Origin: Diplosphaera chodatii
Taxonomy: Eukaryota > Chlorophyta > Trebouxiophyceae > Prasiolales > Stichococcaceae
Direction: 5' to 3'
Assembly (NCBI GenBank): GCA_032358165.1
Contig: JAALGY010000039.1
Span: 186,001 to 250,000 of the forward strand
Length of the DNA stretch: 64,000 bases
Numbering within the stretch: the stretch's first letter is position 1; every line of letters starts with the position of its first letter. The notes below the pieces were generated by a model. The model did no database searches and was not told the origin of the DNA. It worked only from the letters and a program-made list of their open reading frames with translations. A program made the translations under genes and the position numbers. Below, piece after piece: positions 24,405 to 34,327 of the stretch.

Positions 24405-24439
24405 GCATCCGACGTTTGGGCTCCCTGCTTCCAGCAGCC
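24405..24439 (+). promoter_or_regulatory. Conserved upstream element of ZR9
   Basis: Copy 9, consensus core, starting 258 bp before the ATG. Confidence 0.52.
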
Positions 24440-24662
24440 TGGGCAAATCAGCCAGCATAAGTATGCACAATGTGATACCGCACAGGCAGCATCGCGAATC
24501 CAGCTGTTGCGGTCGTTAGCAAGCGTCACAGACGCAGCGTTCAGGGCATTGGAGTCGCAATACTGCATCATGGTGTCCGCATGGTGACTGCCGCAGCAGT
24601 AGTAAGTACCCAGCAGGGCTGGACAGTAGCGTTGCAGCTTGTGACATTTGAGCGCCTGGAGC

Positions 24663-25955
24663 ATGCTGAGTAGGCTGTGCCAACCATGGCTGGCATGTGG
24701 CGGCCAGCGCAGCCCGCTGAGCAGGTTGCACTGCTGCGCCATGCGCCGCCGCCTGCTATTGGTCCCCCCGCAGCAGCCCTGCAACGGGCCACACCGTGCC
24801 CCCGGCCACGGTGCACGGCACGGCATGAGGCAGCGCTTCGTGGAGGTGATCAGGGCTCTGATGCTGGCTCATCCCGTGTTCCAATTGGCCGCGGGCAGCG
24901 TGCAAGTGCTCTCGTCCGTTCACATGTCATCGCCTCTCGCAGGGACGCTGCAGTGAGTCAACCAGCTGTGCGGCAGCAGCAGCAGCTGAGCAGCCAGAGC
25001 AGCAGGAGCTGCTGCCGGACCAGGGACCCACAAAGCGGTGCCTGCGCTGCGGCGACAGGCGCACGCTGTTCTACTTCCCGCTGCGCAAGTCGCAGCCGGA
25101 CGGCTGGGTGCACTGCTACGCTTGCCAGTACGAGCTGCGGCTAGAGGTCAGCCCGCCAAGGAGGTGAGCGCACCATTTGCTACGTCGCGGTCATTTTAGT
25201 TGCCCTAGAGAGGATGCATTTTTGAGCAGTCCGCCTGCATTTTCTCCTGGTCCACATTTTGATGTGCTGCAGCCAGTGGCGACAGTGCTGGACGCACGCT
25301 GTGCAGGCTGAACCACGATGAGAACCCGCCGACGGGAGAGCCGCAGGTCTGCAAGAAGTGCCATGAACCCCTGCCGGCGAGGTGGTTCTTCCTGCATCCC
25401 CAGCACTCGAGCGGCCGCAGGGGCAGCTGCCTGGCGTGCCGTGCAGCATATCAGCGTGCACTCAGCTTCAGAAAGCACCAAACGCCTCAGCAGAAGGAGT
25501 GCCGGCAGTGCCGTCGGACCCAGGCTGCAGCGTGCTTCTCCCGCAATAGCGCATCCGCTGACGGGCTGCAGGGCATATGCAAAGGGTGCGCAAGCACTTG
25601 GGTAAAAGACCGCAAACAGGCACTCATCCAGGTTGTAGTGCAAAGCAAACGCTGTTGCGACTGCGACATGGAGAAGCCCGCTGCCAGCTTTGCAGCATTT
25701 CCACGGAATGTGGATGGTCTCGCCGCTGAGTGCAAGGAGTGCAGTTCTGCTCGGCTCCTGCATCTTCAGCGGCAGCGGCGGCAGCAGCGGTGGCAACAAA
25801 ATACAGCAGGCGACATCCGACAAGGTGCAGTGCTGCCGTGCACTTGCTCATGTCCCCATGCGGATGCTGTCGAGCGTGCTTGCAAAGGCGCACCTCATTG
25901 CCGCATGCCCAGTCTGCAGGGAGGCAGCTGTGTGCCCCTCCTTGCAGGTGGTTGA
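24663..25955 (+). CDS. ZR9: four-module zinc-ribbon protein with a Cys-rich tail
   Basis: Exons 24663-24845, 24943-25163 and 25307-25955 give 350 residues. Intron 2 is the shortest in the array (143 nt) and has the textbook donor GGAG|GTGAGC, which fixes the phase-2 junction used for all copies. All 16 module Cys are present; module 4 reads CCDCDMEKPAASF. Past an LQRQRRQQR segment the frame stays open for about 60 residues with a cluster CTCSCPHAD...ACKGAPHC, which could be an extra metal site or out-of-frame relic. The stop (25953-25955) overlaps the conserved downstream exon-like block. Confidence 0.72.
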
Positions 25956-26079
25956 TCCCCGTTGAGCCTGTACGGGGCAGCGCACAACCACTCGGGTTAC
26001 TCTCGACCACAGCTCTGCACTCGAGGTGCCATCATCACAGCATCCGTGGGTGTACACCTTGCAAGCCCTCTCAACAAGG

Positions 26080-26235
26080 TGTCTCAAACCCGCATGCTGC
26101 CCTGCGCATGCTGCACACCCTGGGCGATGCGGTGCGCATGATGTCGCGGCGACAGCTGGGCGCTGTGGTGCAGGGTGAGCCCGCTGCCGCCTTCTTTGTC
26201 AGTCGTCAGAACATGCAGCGAGGTCAAAGGCCACA
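26080..26235 (+). pseudogene. Short AT-1 C-terminal relic after ZR9
   Basis: GCTGGGCGCTGTGGTGCAGG near 26155 matches the GGGCTGTGGTGCAGGGTGGG segment of the C-terminal exon at 33590. Only about 100 bp are recognisable. Together with the next feature it shows that a whole unit was once present and has collapsed. Confidence 0.35.
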
Positions 26236-26239
26236 ATGG

Positions 26240-26304
26240 CTGTCGAACCCCTGAAGCACATCAGCGGCGGCACCAGCGGCGGCGGCGGCGGCACCAGCGG
26301 CGGC

Positions 26305-26341
<37 letters not shown>

Positions 26342-26560
26342 GGCAGCACTGCCACACGAAGCAGCATCCACCGACCGGACAGGTGCGCAGCTGTGCAACA
26401 TGCCCACTTCTGTGCTGCGTGTGCCAGCGCCTCTTCGCTCTGCTGTGCACAGCCGCCTAACCATGCCCCTTGCAGTGCTGTGCATGAATGTAGATGGGTG
26501 TGAGCATTGCCAGATACATGGACGTGGGCTTTTCGCTGCAGATGACTGATGCGCTCCGCA
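26240..26560 (+). pseudogene. 3'-end relic of a lost zinc-ribbon copy
   Basis: CACTGCCACACGAAGCAGCA...ACATGCCCAC matches the post-polyglutamine tail of ZR6 (16640-16700). It is preceded by a CGG/CAG tract (26270-26341) and followed by the exon-like block ATGACTGATG at 26542. Modules 1-4 are missing, so only the end of exon 3 survived a deletion. The open Gly/Ser frame through the tract is not taken as a gene. Confidence 0.5.
26307..26341 (+). repeat. (CAG)n microsatellite in the relic
   Basis: About eleven CAG units are preceded by a GGC-rich stretch. It lies at the same position, relative to the tail, as the polyglutamine tract of ZR8. Confidence 0.85.
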
Positions 26561-26785
26561 AGCTGGTGCGATGCGGCTGAAGGACGAGGATGGCTGCACG
26601 TCCACGTAGTGAGGTGCAAATATTTTTCGTTTCCGTGTAGTTGAAACATATTGCTCGTGACCTGGGGTAGTCATCCACACCAGTGGCCTACAACAAGGTT
26701 ATGGCCCTGCGGCGCATGCCGTGACCTCATGCTCACGCCAGCTCACATCAGTGACATTTGTATACGCACACTTTATGCTTTGCAG

Positions 26786-27587
26786 GTGGTAGCGATTGCA
26801 GTCAGACTTGATTCAGCTGGTGGAGCTCTGTCTGGAACTCTCAGCGCCAGCAGCCGGCACCTTGCCGCGGGGATCAGATGTCCGTTCATGACTGTGGCGC
26901 TTGACGGTGCCCTCTACAAGATATCGCTTTGGCATGGTGAGGTCACAAGAGATGTGCGTGATGGCGCTGACATCTGGTGGAACGATCAGCATGACTGGCC
27001 AGCCTGCCCTTAGTCACTGTGGTTCTCAAAAGCACCGCCCACTCCGCCCAGACCAGGCATGGCTGCGAGGGTCCGTCATCAGCAGCAGCAAAGCACAGCA
27101 GGTTCACCTGTTGCAGTTCCTGAGACTGATGTGCTGGTGCCACCGCTGCAGGGCGGTGCGGCGCTGCCGATGTGGCCACTTATGCGGTGATAGATCTGCT
27201 GTTGACCTCTACGACCCGCGTCTGCATGGCTGCCTAGGACAAGGTGCAGTCGCTCCTTTCAGACCTGCCTATCCTTTCGAAGGGTCTGTGCTGGTATGCA
27301 TTCGCTGCCTGCTTGCCCGCACTCTCTCCGCGCCGCCTTTGACCCGCAACCCCTGCTGTGCAGATTCTACTTGCAGCTCGCCATGCGAACGCCACAGCTT
27401 CCGCCCCTGGCAACGCAAGCGCCACGGCTGCCAGCTGCTGGTGGCACCCTCAGCGCTCTGGGAATTGCAGCTTGGGTCTTGCTTCGAGTGGGTGGGCGCG
27501 GCACCGGGGCAGTGGTACAGGGTGGCCCTGCCGCAGCTGCAAGCGCCATCGGCAGATGCGTGGCAAGCCAAGGAGGCGGCACAGTAG
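26786..27587 (+). pseudogene. Acetyl-CoA transporter (AT-1) 3'-end copy, C-terminal exon still open
   Basis: The exon at 26786-26936, after TTTGCAG and before GTGAGG, reads MTVALDGALYKISLWHG and aligns with VAFGSLCFWVSNPDM of the copy at 51486. A damaged second exon lies at about 27152-27243. The C-terminal exon (about 27362-27587) is open to a proper stop and ends GQWYRVALPQLQAPSADAWQ, AKEAAQ, which is the best-preserved terminus in the array. AT-1 proteins are multi-pass acetyl-CoA carriers; only the last part is present, so it cannot work alone. Confidence 0.62.
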
Positions 27588-28153
27588 TTTGTATGATGCC
27601 GCAATGTTGGAGGTCCCCGCAGCAAAACGTTGGCCCATGTTGTTCAGTGCAGCATGCAGATTGCCAGCTCGATATCCAAAGCGAGGTTGTACTGCCGGGC
27701 AGACCGGACCGTTTGCAGTTGACAGCGCGCGGCAGAATACCATTGCACACCAAGTGATCTGGTGTGCCCGCGATACCTGCAAGCTGCGCAGGTCAATATG
27801 TGACACACTGCTCTAAAGTTGTGCCGTGCATATGCAGTGCATCGTACTGCACTGCACACATGAGACTGCTTATCACCCATTGGGTAGGTGTGTGGGTCAG
27901 CTCAGCATCAGCGAGCACCTCACCGACTTCTCCAATCAGTGACTGACTTGCATCTCAACGGCATCTAAAGGTCGGATGTGGCTAGTTGCTGATGTGCCTG
28001 CAGGGCATCACTTGACCACTGCCAAAAGGCATGCCTAGCGGGCTCACAGAAAGGTTGCATCGGAGGCTGTGAACGCAACAAAGCTTCATCGTGGCAGGCA
28101 GCACCTCATTGCAGCATAGTAAGCGGTGTGCCTGGGCTGCACCTAGCCTTGGG
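27588..28153 (+). other. Spacer between the transporter relic and the ZR10 element
   Basis: No coding signal or repeat stands out. Two AT-richer stretches (near 27790-27860) separate the previous unit from the next promoter element. Confidence 0.4.
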
Positions 28154-28188
28154 GCATCCGACGATTGGGATCCCTGCTTCCAGCAGCC
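28154..28188 (+). promoter_or_regulatory. Conserved upstream element of ZR10
   Basis: Copy 10 (GCATCCGACGATTGGGATCC, CTGCTTCCAGCAGCC), starting 264 bp before the ATG. A TATATA stretch lies between it and the start (28351-28356). Confidence 0.52.
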
Positions 28189-28417
28189 TGGGCGGATCAG
28201 GCAGCACAAGGCATGCAGAGCAAAGCACAATTGAACCAGTACTGCGCGCTTGTGTCCTCTTGCCGATCGTCCACAAGCCTCACTCCCACAGCGTGCCTTG
28301 TGCACTGTTGCCGTGTCACTGCGATGTGACACCCGCACCTTGCCGCGGCCATATATAGTCTTTGAACCTGAAAGGCCACTGTATAGCACTCCTGTCCATG
28401 TAGCCCAGCCTCTCAGC

Positions 28418-29572
28418 ATGCTGTGTAGCCAGTGGTCACCATCGCAGATACGTCGTAGCCATGTGTGCCCGCTGCAGAAGCCGCAACACTGCACCCAGCA
28501 TCAGTGTCCGCGCCTGCAGCAGAAGTGCAGCTTGTGGCATGCCACGCCTCGCCACAGCGCTCTACACAACACGCTTGACAGCGCCCTTCAGCGCGCAGCA
28601 CAGCCCAATTCGCGGCAGTGCCGCCGGCGGGTGAGAACGGCTACACACTCCCCTTCTTCAGCCATGAGACCTCTCTGGCATGCAACGGGTGCCACCACGT
28701 GCCATTGCCTGCTCACAGGGTGGCGGCATTGCGCTGGTCAGATGTGCGGCAGCGCCGGCTGAGCAGTTACAGCAGCAGCCGCTGCTGCCAGATCAAGGAC
28801 CCACGAAGCGGTGCCTGAAATGCGGAGATGAGCGCACGCTGTACTTCTTCCCGGCGCGCCAGTCTCATGCAGACGGCTGGGTGCACTGCTACGCCTGCCA
28901 GTACGCGCAGCGGCTGGAAGTCAAGCCGCCGAGGCGGTGCGCATCAGGCTGCTTGCACCATTTGGAAGCTTTACACCTTGCTGGCAAGCGCGCTGAAGCA
29001 GTGGGGACCGGGCAGTATGCCGGTTTGCTAGTGCGCATCAGCCGCAGTGTGTGTTGCCCGCTATCTGTCCAGCTATCAGCATGCTGTACCCTCACATTTG
29101 GGCGTGCTGTCTGTGTTGCACAGGCTGGGGAACCATGAGTACCCACCGACAGGGGAGCCGCAGGTGTGCAACCAGTGCCAACAGCCCCTGCCGGCGAGGT
29201 GGTTCTACCTGCAACCCAAAAGCTACAGTGGCCGAATGGGCAGCTGCCTGGCATGCCGCGCAAAGGCACAGCGTGCCTACAGCCAGAGAGAGCGGCACAT
29301 TCCTCGGCAGAAGGAGTGCCGCCAGTGTCAGCGCACTTTGGAAGCAGCGCGCTTCAGCCGCAAAGCGAGCAACTCTGACGGCCTGAAGGGCATTTGCAAG
29401 GAGTGCGCCAGCATCAATGCGAAAGGCCGCAAGCGGCCACTGGTCCGAGTGGAGGTGCCCACAAAATGCTGCTACCAGTGCAAAGTGTCAAAGCCCGCAG
29501 CTGAGTTCTCTACAGCACAACTGACCGTGGATGGTCTCAGCAACCAGTGCAAGGGGTGTATGCGCCTTCACT

Positions 29573-29574
<2 letters not shown>
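28418..29574 (+). CDS. ZR10: four-module zinc-ribbon protein, longest exon 1
   Basis: Exons 28418-28630, 28719-28936 and 29124-29574 give 293 residues. Exon 1 has 71 codons, about ten more than its relatives, with the extra segment (LQRAAQPNSRQC) just before the donor. Module 1 is slightly divergent (CLKCGDERTLYFFPARQSHA). Exon 3 is nearly identical to ZR4, without its frameshift, through module 3. It stops right after module 4 (CKGCMRLH), so there is no Gln tail and the (CAG) run falls outside the frame. Intact. Confidence 0.8.

Positions 29575-29607
<33 letters not shown>
29575..29607 (+). repeat. (CAG)n microsatellite just after the ZR10 stop
   Basis: Eleven CAG units begin at the stop codon (CACTAGCAGCAG). 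It is the non-coding counterpart of the polyglutamine tract in ZR8. Confidence 0.9.
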
Positions 29608-29608
<1 letters not shown>

Positions 29609-29741
29609 TAGTACCACTGATAAGCGTGTGCCTTCGTCCTTGCTCTGCCTATAGCTCGATCTGCGTAACTTTTTCGGCTGCTGGAGCTGCTGTTGTGCAT
29701 GCTTGCAGGTATATAGCCAGACATGCAGTTTGTCGTTGCAG

Positions 29742-30560
29742 GTGGATGACGCCATCTCATGAGCTCATATGTGGGGGCCCGAAACCTGTTGCGGCCGTTC
29801 ACCTACAGACAAGGCTGCCAGGCGTGAGCGTTGGACCAGCCGATAGCACTTTTCGGTGTGGCAATTTGAAGTCCAGTTGAATTCTGTGCCAGACCACCCG
29901 CTGCCAGCAGCCCGCTGTAGGTGTAACCTGAGTTGTGTGCAGCTCACTGTCTCCTGGCACCAGCTGGATCATGTTGTGCAGGGTGGCGATGCTGCTGAGC
30001 GTGGCGCGTGCTCAGGTGCAAGGGTGTCCTTGCAGACGTGGCGCAGCTGACAGGGGTATGCAGCCTCGCACTGCTTGCTGGCGGCCGGCTGCGCTGCGCG
30101 CTGCACCAACACGCACATGTCCTGTGCAGCTGCGAGTTCGCTCAGCAACCTCCAGGACCCCGGGGTGAGTTCCTCCACATACGACCGCATGCGTCTTCAA
30201 CTGCATGGCGATGCCTTTGTCAGGGGATCACAACGGAGCAGTCTTGCATCCATGAGTGTGGCCACTGTGGCGCCGACGGTGTTCTGTTGCGTCCAGTCTC
30301 ATCAGGCTTCCAGGCTTCTAGGCGAGCAGTAGCATGGTGCTCCCACCGCCGGCGCCGCCTCAGGGCTGCCAGCTGCTGCTGATGTCGCTGCAGGGTGGCA
30401 CGCTGCTGGGTGCCGCGCAGTGCCCGCCAGCACAATGGAAGGCGCAGGCATCAGTGGCCACGCAAGCGGCGGGTGATCGGAAAGGTCGACTGCGGTCACC
30501 CTGGAGCAGCAGGGGGCATCCCCTTGTTGGCAAGGAGCAGACAGACCCATTCGACGATGA
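29742..30560 (+). pseudogene. Very degenerate transporter-tail region after ZR10
   Basis: It starts with the conserved block (GTTGCAG|GTGGATGACGCC). TGTGCAGGGTGGCGATGCTG near 29975 and TCGCTGCAGGGTGGCACGCTG near 30383 look like the start of the GGASLTLL exon, which suggests two worn copies. I cannot follow the protein further, so the call rests mainly on position and these acceptor-plus-GG matches. Confidence 0.3.
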
Positions 30561-31004
30561 TGCAGGCCACGCGATTGATCCTGCACTGCTGTATACAAGC
30601 TTACGATCAATTACGTATGCTTGATGCGCAAAGCAGCCCGCTGCGCTGCTGATGTTGAAGGGCATGATCCACTGGCTATCATTGCCTGTCAACATGCACC
30701 AGGGTCGGCCATGCTGCAACCCCAGCGTAGTGCCATTGCCCACTATGCAACATGAGTAATGGCACATACCAGGCATTGCGGCCTCCGCCAGAAGCTGCCG
30801 CATGCTCAGCAGCAGCTCACCTGGTCCTGCCGCCAAACACAGAGGTCTCAGAGGGCTGCTTGCCAACAATCGAAGGGATGCTGCGTTTGTGCTTGCTGGG
30901 TACTTGCCTGGCGGTGATACATTGCCAACCTTGTGACCATCATGAGAAGCATCGCGATGGCAGCTGCTATAGGCGCCCTGGCCAGGGCTGCAGCCCACTT
31001 CGAT
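30561..31004 (+). other. Spacer upstream of the ZR11 element
   Basis: No gene or repeat is recognisable. A long open frame on the minus strand here is a by-product of high GC. Confidence 0.4.
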
Positions 31005-31039
31005 GCATCCAACGCTTGGGCTCCCTGCTTCCAGCAGCC
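31005..31039 (+). promoter_or_regulatory. Conserved upstream element of ZR11
   Basis: Copy 11 (GCATCCAACGCTTGGGCTCC, CTGCTTCCAGCAGCC), starting 256 bp before the ATG. Confidence 0.5.
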
Positions 31040-31260
31040 TGGGGTGGATCAGCCACCCCGGACCTGCAGGATGACACTTGTCAGGCTGCAAAGCAATGCA
31101 CATGCACACATCGCGCTCGTGTCGCTTGCCGCCGTCAACAAGCGACGCGCCCACATCGTGAGAGGGGCACCGTTGCTGTGTCACTGCACCTGGTGTCCGC
31201 TTGACTGCCGCAGCTGTTGTGCACTGAAGGCCTGTTGGCCAGCGTGTTGGCGTTCGCCTC

Positions 31261-32522
31261 ATGTTGAGCGATCTGCGGTCGTCGCCGCTGACATGTGGCA
31301 GAGCACTCTGCACGTTGCAGCGGCTGGCGTGCCGCAACATGTGCCGCCAACAGCCGTCAATCCGGCCGCAGCAGGCCTGCAGCTGGGCATACAACCCCGC
31401 GTGCCACCGACCACATCGGTTACTCGTGCAGGTGAGCGGCGCTGTGCTGCTGGCTCACCCCATGTACTGACCAGCTGTGGGCGGGCTGTGATGAACTTCA
31501 TCGCATGTGGTCGCCCGCTCGCAGGGTGGCGGCACTGCGCTGGCCAGCTGCGCGGCAGCGTCGGCTGAGCAGCCAGAGCAGCAGGAGCTGCTGCCAGACC
31601 AGGGACCCACAAAGCGGTGCCTGCGCTGCGGCGACGAGCGCACGCTGTACTACTTCCCGGTGCGCATGTCTCAGCCGGACGGCCACTGGGTGCACTGCTA
31701 CGCCTGCCAGCACGAGCAGCGGCTGGAAGCCAAGCCGCCAGAACGGTGCGTAATTTGCGCGCTGATTGCTGGATCGCAAACATTGCTTGATGCCGCATTG
31801 ATCAGGCAGTACCGCCTGCTGATGGTCTACTTACGTGTTCCCTGCTATCGCAGCTTTCATCACCGTGCTGTCTGTTATACTCTTAACCGATCTGCTTCGG
31901 ACTTGCGAGTGGCAAGGGTCAATGCCGCAATGCTAGACGTACGCTGTGCAGGCTGGGCCATGGTGAACACCCGCCAACACGAGAGCCGCAAATCTGCAAG
32001 AAGTGCCACAAGAACCTGCCAGCGAGGTGGTTCCATCTGGATGCCCAAAACACCAGTGGCCGCAGGAGCGACTGCACGGCATGCCGCGCAAAGGAAAGTC
32101 GAGCTCGCAGCCGCAGGAAGCATCAAACGCCTCAGAAAAAGCACTGCCGGCGGTGCAAGCGGACCCTGGATGTTGCGTGCTTCAGCCGCCAGCGGCACGC
32201 GGCTGATGGGCTGCAGCTCGCGTGCAAGGTGTGCAAAAGCGCTGACGCCAAGACTCGTAAGCAGCCTCTCATCCGTGTGGAGGTGCCGGGCAAAAAATGC
32301 TGGATGTGCAACGAGCTCAAGCCCGCTGCTGAGTTTCCCACCGACCGGCGGAAGGTGGATGGTCTAGGCCCGGAGTGCAGACAGTGCAACAGCCGACGCA
32401 GCGCAGAAGCGTATCAGCAGCAGCGGCGGCGGCGGCGGCAGCAGGCAGCTGTGCAACATGAGGGCGACTGCAAAGGTGCGGAGCTGCGTGCCACGCCGAC
32501 CTGCTGCTGCTGTGTGATGTAG
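31261..32522 (+). CDS. ZR11: four-module zinc-ribbon protein, 3 exons
   Basis: Exons 31261-31431, 31525-31745 and 31952-32522 give 320 residues. Exon 2 starts cleanly after GCTCGCAG with GGGTALASC, supporting the exon 2 boundary in all copies. The last residue of exon 2 is Glu-Arg (KPPER) rather than Arg-Arg. Modules 2-4 include CKKCHKNLPARWF, CRRCKRTLDVACF and CWMCNELKPAAEF. The tail passes a QQQRRRRRQQ stretch and ends in CCCCVM, four consecutive cysteines near the C-terminus. Intact. Confidence 0.8.
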
Positions 32523-32869
32523 CACCCGTCAACTCCTGCTGTGCGCAGCTGTCGACACAATGCCTGCTGCACAGCTAGGTTGCATCCGGCTGACTTTGTT
32601 GTCCGACTGCAGATGATTGATGTACCGGGTGCGCCGGCGTGGTGAGGTGCACAGTGATGCAACCCGGCAGCTTGGCCCCAGAGCAAGGTGCTCCCAGCGT
32701 TCTGCAGTGCGCGCATGTGGACTCCTGCACATGCTGTGGAACCACCACCCCACACCAGCACCTTGCATGGTGCAATCAGTGCTCATGTCCCGGAGCGCAT
32801 GCGGTGCCCTGATGCTGATGGGCATCCGTAAGCATCGTCACCAGTTGCATAGACTTCCATATTTGGAAA

Positions 32870-33720
32870 TGGACAGGTGTGGAACGTCCTCCAGACGGCC
32901 ACACACTCCCCGCACTCTTCCTGCGCAGGACTCGCAGGAGCCGCCAGCATCACCAACACATCAGCGTCCACGGCGCTCCCTCACATGTGCCATCCACGTG
33001 GACAACCAAGTTTTCACTGGTGAGCTCTATGCGTCCAACATGCTGCAAGCTTGCAATGTTGATCGCAACCTCAAAAGAATGCCCCTGGTTCCACGGTTGC
33101 TCCCAAGAGCAGGCTATTCAGGCAGGGGTGTGCGGGCTCATCGTCAGCGGCAATCAGCAAGCATCCCAGTCATCCCTACAGCTTTTAATGCTTATGCGTT
33201 GCTGTCACAGTCACTGCAAGGTGGCGCGCATGTCTGGTGCTGGTGGACAAGCCTGCAAACGTGGGCATGCCGTGGCCCAAGCTGCTGGTCGTCGCTCCGT
33301 GGGACTCAACAGGCCCCCAAGGAGGTGAGAGTCACTCTTCACGTGGTGCCTTATAGGTGTGCAGCGATGTCTTGTCCACTGGAAGCGCTTGTCTGACCAT
33401 TCTTGCTCAGTGGCAGCCGGCAGGCCTTGCACCCTGCCGCGCAGGTGTCTGACTCAGCATGACGCGCATGATTAGCCAGGGATCAGCCAGCGGCCCCCGG
33501 CAGTGTGCGCGTCACAGCTGGCGGCCAGTTCCGCCTGCACCGCGGGACCACGGCCCTGAGGCTGGCAGCGATCGGGACAGGGAGCTGGGCTGTGGTGCAG
33601 GGTGGGCCTGCAGTGGCGGCAGGCGCTGCTGGCTGGCGCACTGTGAGCACGGATGGCAGCACAAGCGCCCAGCTGACAGCAAGGCTGGCTTGCAGCAGCC
33701 GCAAGTGGGCTGTTTGATTG
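32870..33720 (+). pseudogene. Acetyl-CoA transporter (AT-1) 3'-end relic after ZR11
   Basis: The first exon relic ends at 33019 before GTGAGCTC. The second, about 33221-33324, reads ACLVLVDKPANVGMPWPKLL in an open frame and ends before a good GTGAGA donor, matching ASLTLLNTIANMGAALPKLA. The third starts at 33445 after GCGCAG and contains the GGGCTGTGGTGCAGGGTGGG segment with shifted frames (AIGTGSWAVVQGG or LGCGAGW). Confidence 0.58.
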
Positions 33721-34053
33721 TACGTTGGCGCCATGACAGCAGCATGTGGCAGCCCGCTTGGTTCAGCTTGGGGCAACGGTGGCAGCAGACTGACGAGTGC
33801 CATTGACAGACATACATTACCATGTCGTCAGTGCAGGCCATGAGTATATCTACATGTCGTCTGCAGTGTTACATCAACGCAAGCGATCTCCCTACCTGTG
33901 AACTATGACACTGCTGCCAGGGGCAAATTAGGCAGATCGTGTGATGGGTCGCTGGCGCCAGCAACACGGTGCAAAAGGTGTCAGCACTGTATGAGGATGG
34001 GCAGCGAACTGGCAACATACAGGCACCCTGCCTCGGCTGCACCTGGCCTTGGA

Positions 34054-34095
34054 GCGCCCGACGTTCGGGGTCTCTGCTTCCACCTTCCAGTAGCC
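34054..34095 (+). promoter_or_regulatory. Conserved upstream element of ZR12, divergent
   Basis: Copy 12 (GCGCCCGACGTTCGGGGTCTC, then CTGCTTCCACCTTCCAGTAGCC with a 6-nt insertion), starting 274 bp before the ATG. Confidence 0.4.
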
Positions 34096-34327
34096 CATGT
34101 GCATCTCAGCCAGCACAAGGCATTCGCAGAAGTGCGCTGCATTGCACAGGTGGCGCGGTGTTTCCGGAATGCCTCCTTCCATCGTCGGCAAGCATCTCAT
34201 AGCAATCCTGCAAAGGACGCTGCTGCCGTGATTCTGCGATGTGCGGGATGGCGCAGCGGTAGTGCTCGACTTGCAGTGCTGCTGACCCAGCGTTCAAGCG
34301 TGCAAGACATAGAGGAGCGGTCGCAGC

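Larger units (their letters stand above)
9331..27587 (+). repeat. Higher-order repeat, period about 9.2-9.3 kb, three monomers per period
   Basis: Equivalent starts are 9317 bp (ZR4 to ZR7), 9272 bp (ZR5 to ZR8) and 9243 bp (ZR6 to ZR9) apart. The spacers match in the same register: 10690-11900 closely resembles 20020-21200, and 13740-14770 resembles 22990-24060. Within a period the monomers differ clearly, so a block of three units was duplicated as a whole. The match is looser at the left edge, where ZR4 exon 1 is of the ZR1 type. Confidence 0.7.

Noticed and set aside
26236..26460. A small Gly/Ser-repeat protein.
   Set aside because: The frame is produced by CGG/CAG microsatellite DNA inside a zinc-ribbon tail relic.
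30360..31394. A 344-residue open frame on the minus strand.
   Set aside because: It is antisense to spacer and promoter-element DNA, has no recognisable domain, and long chance frames are common at this GC content.
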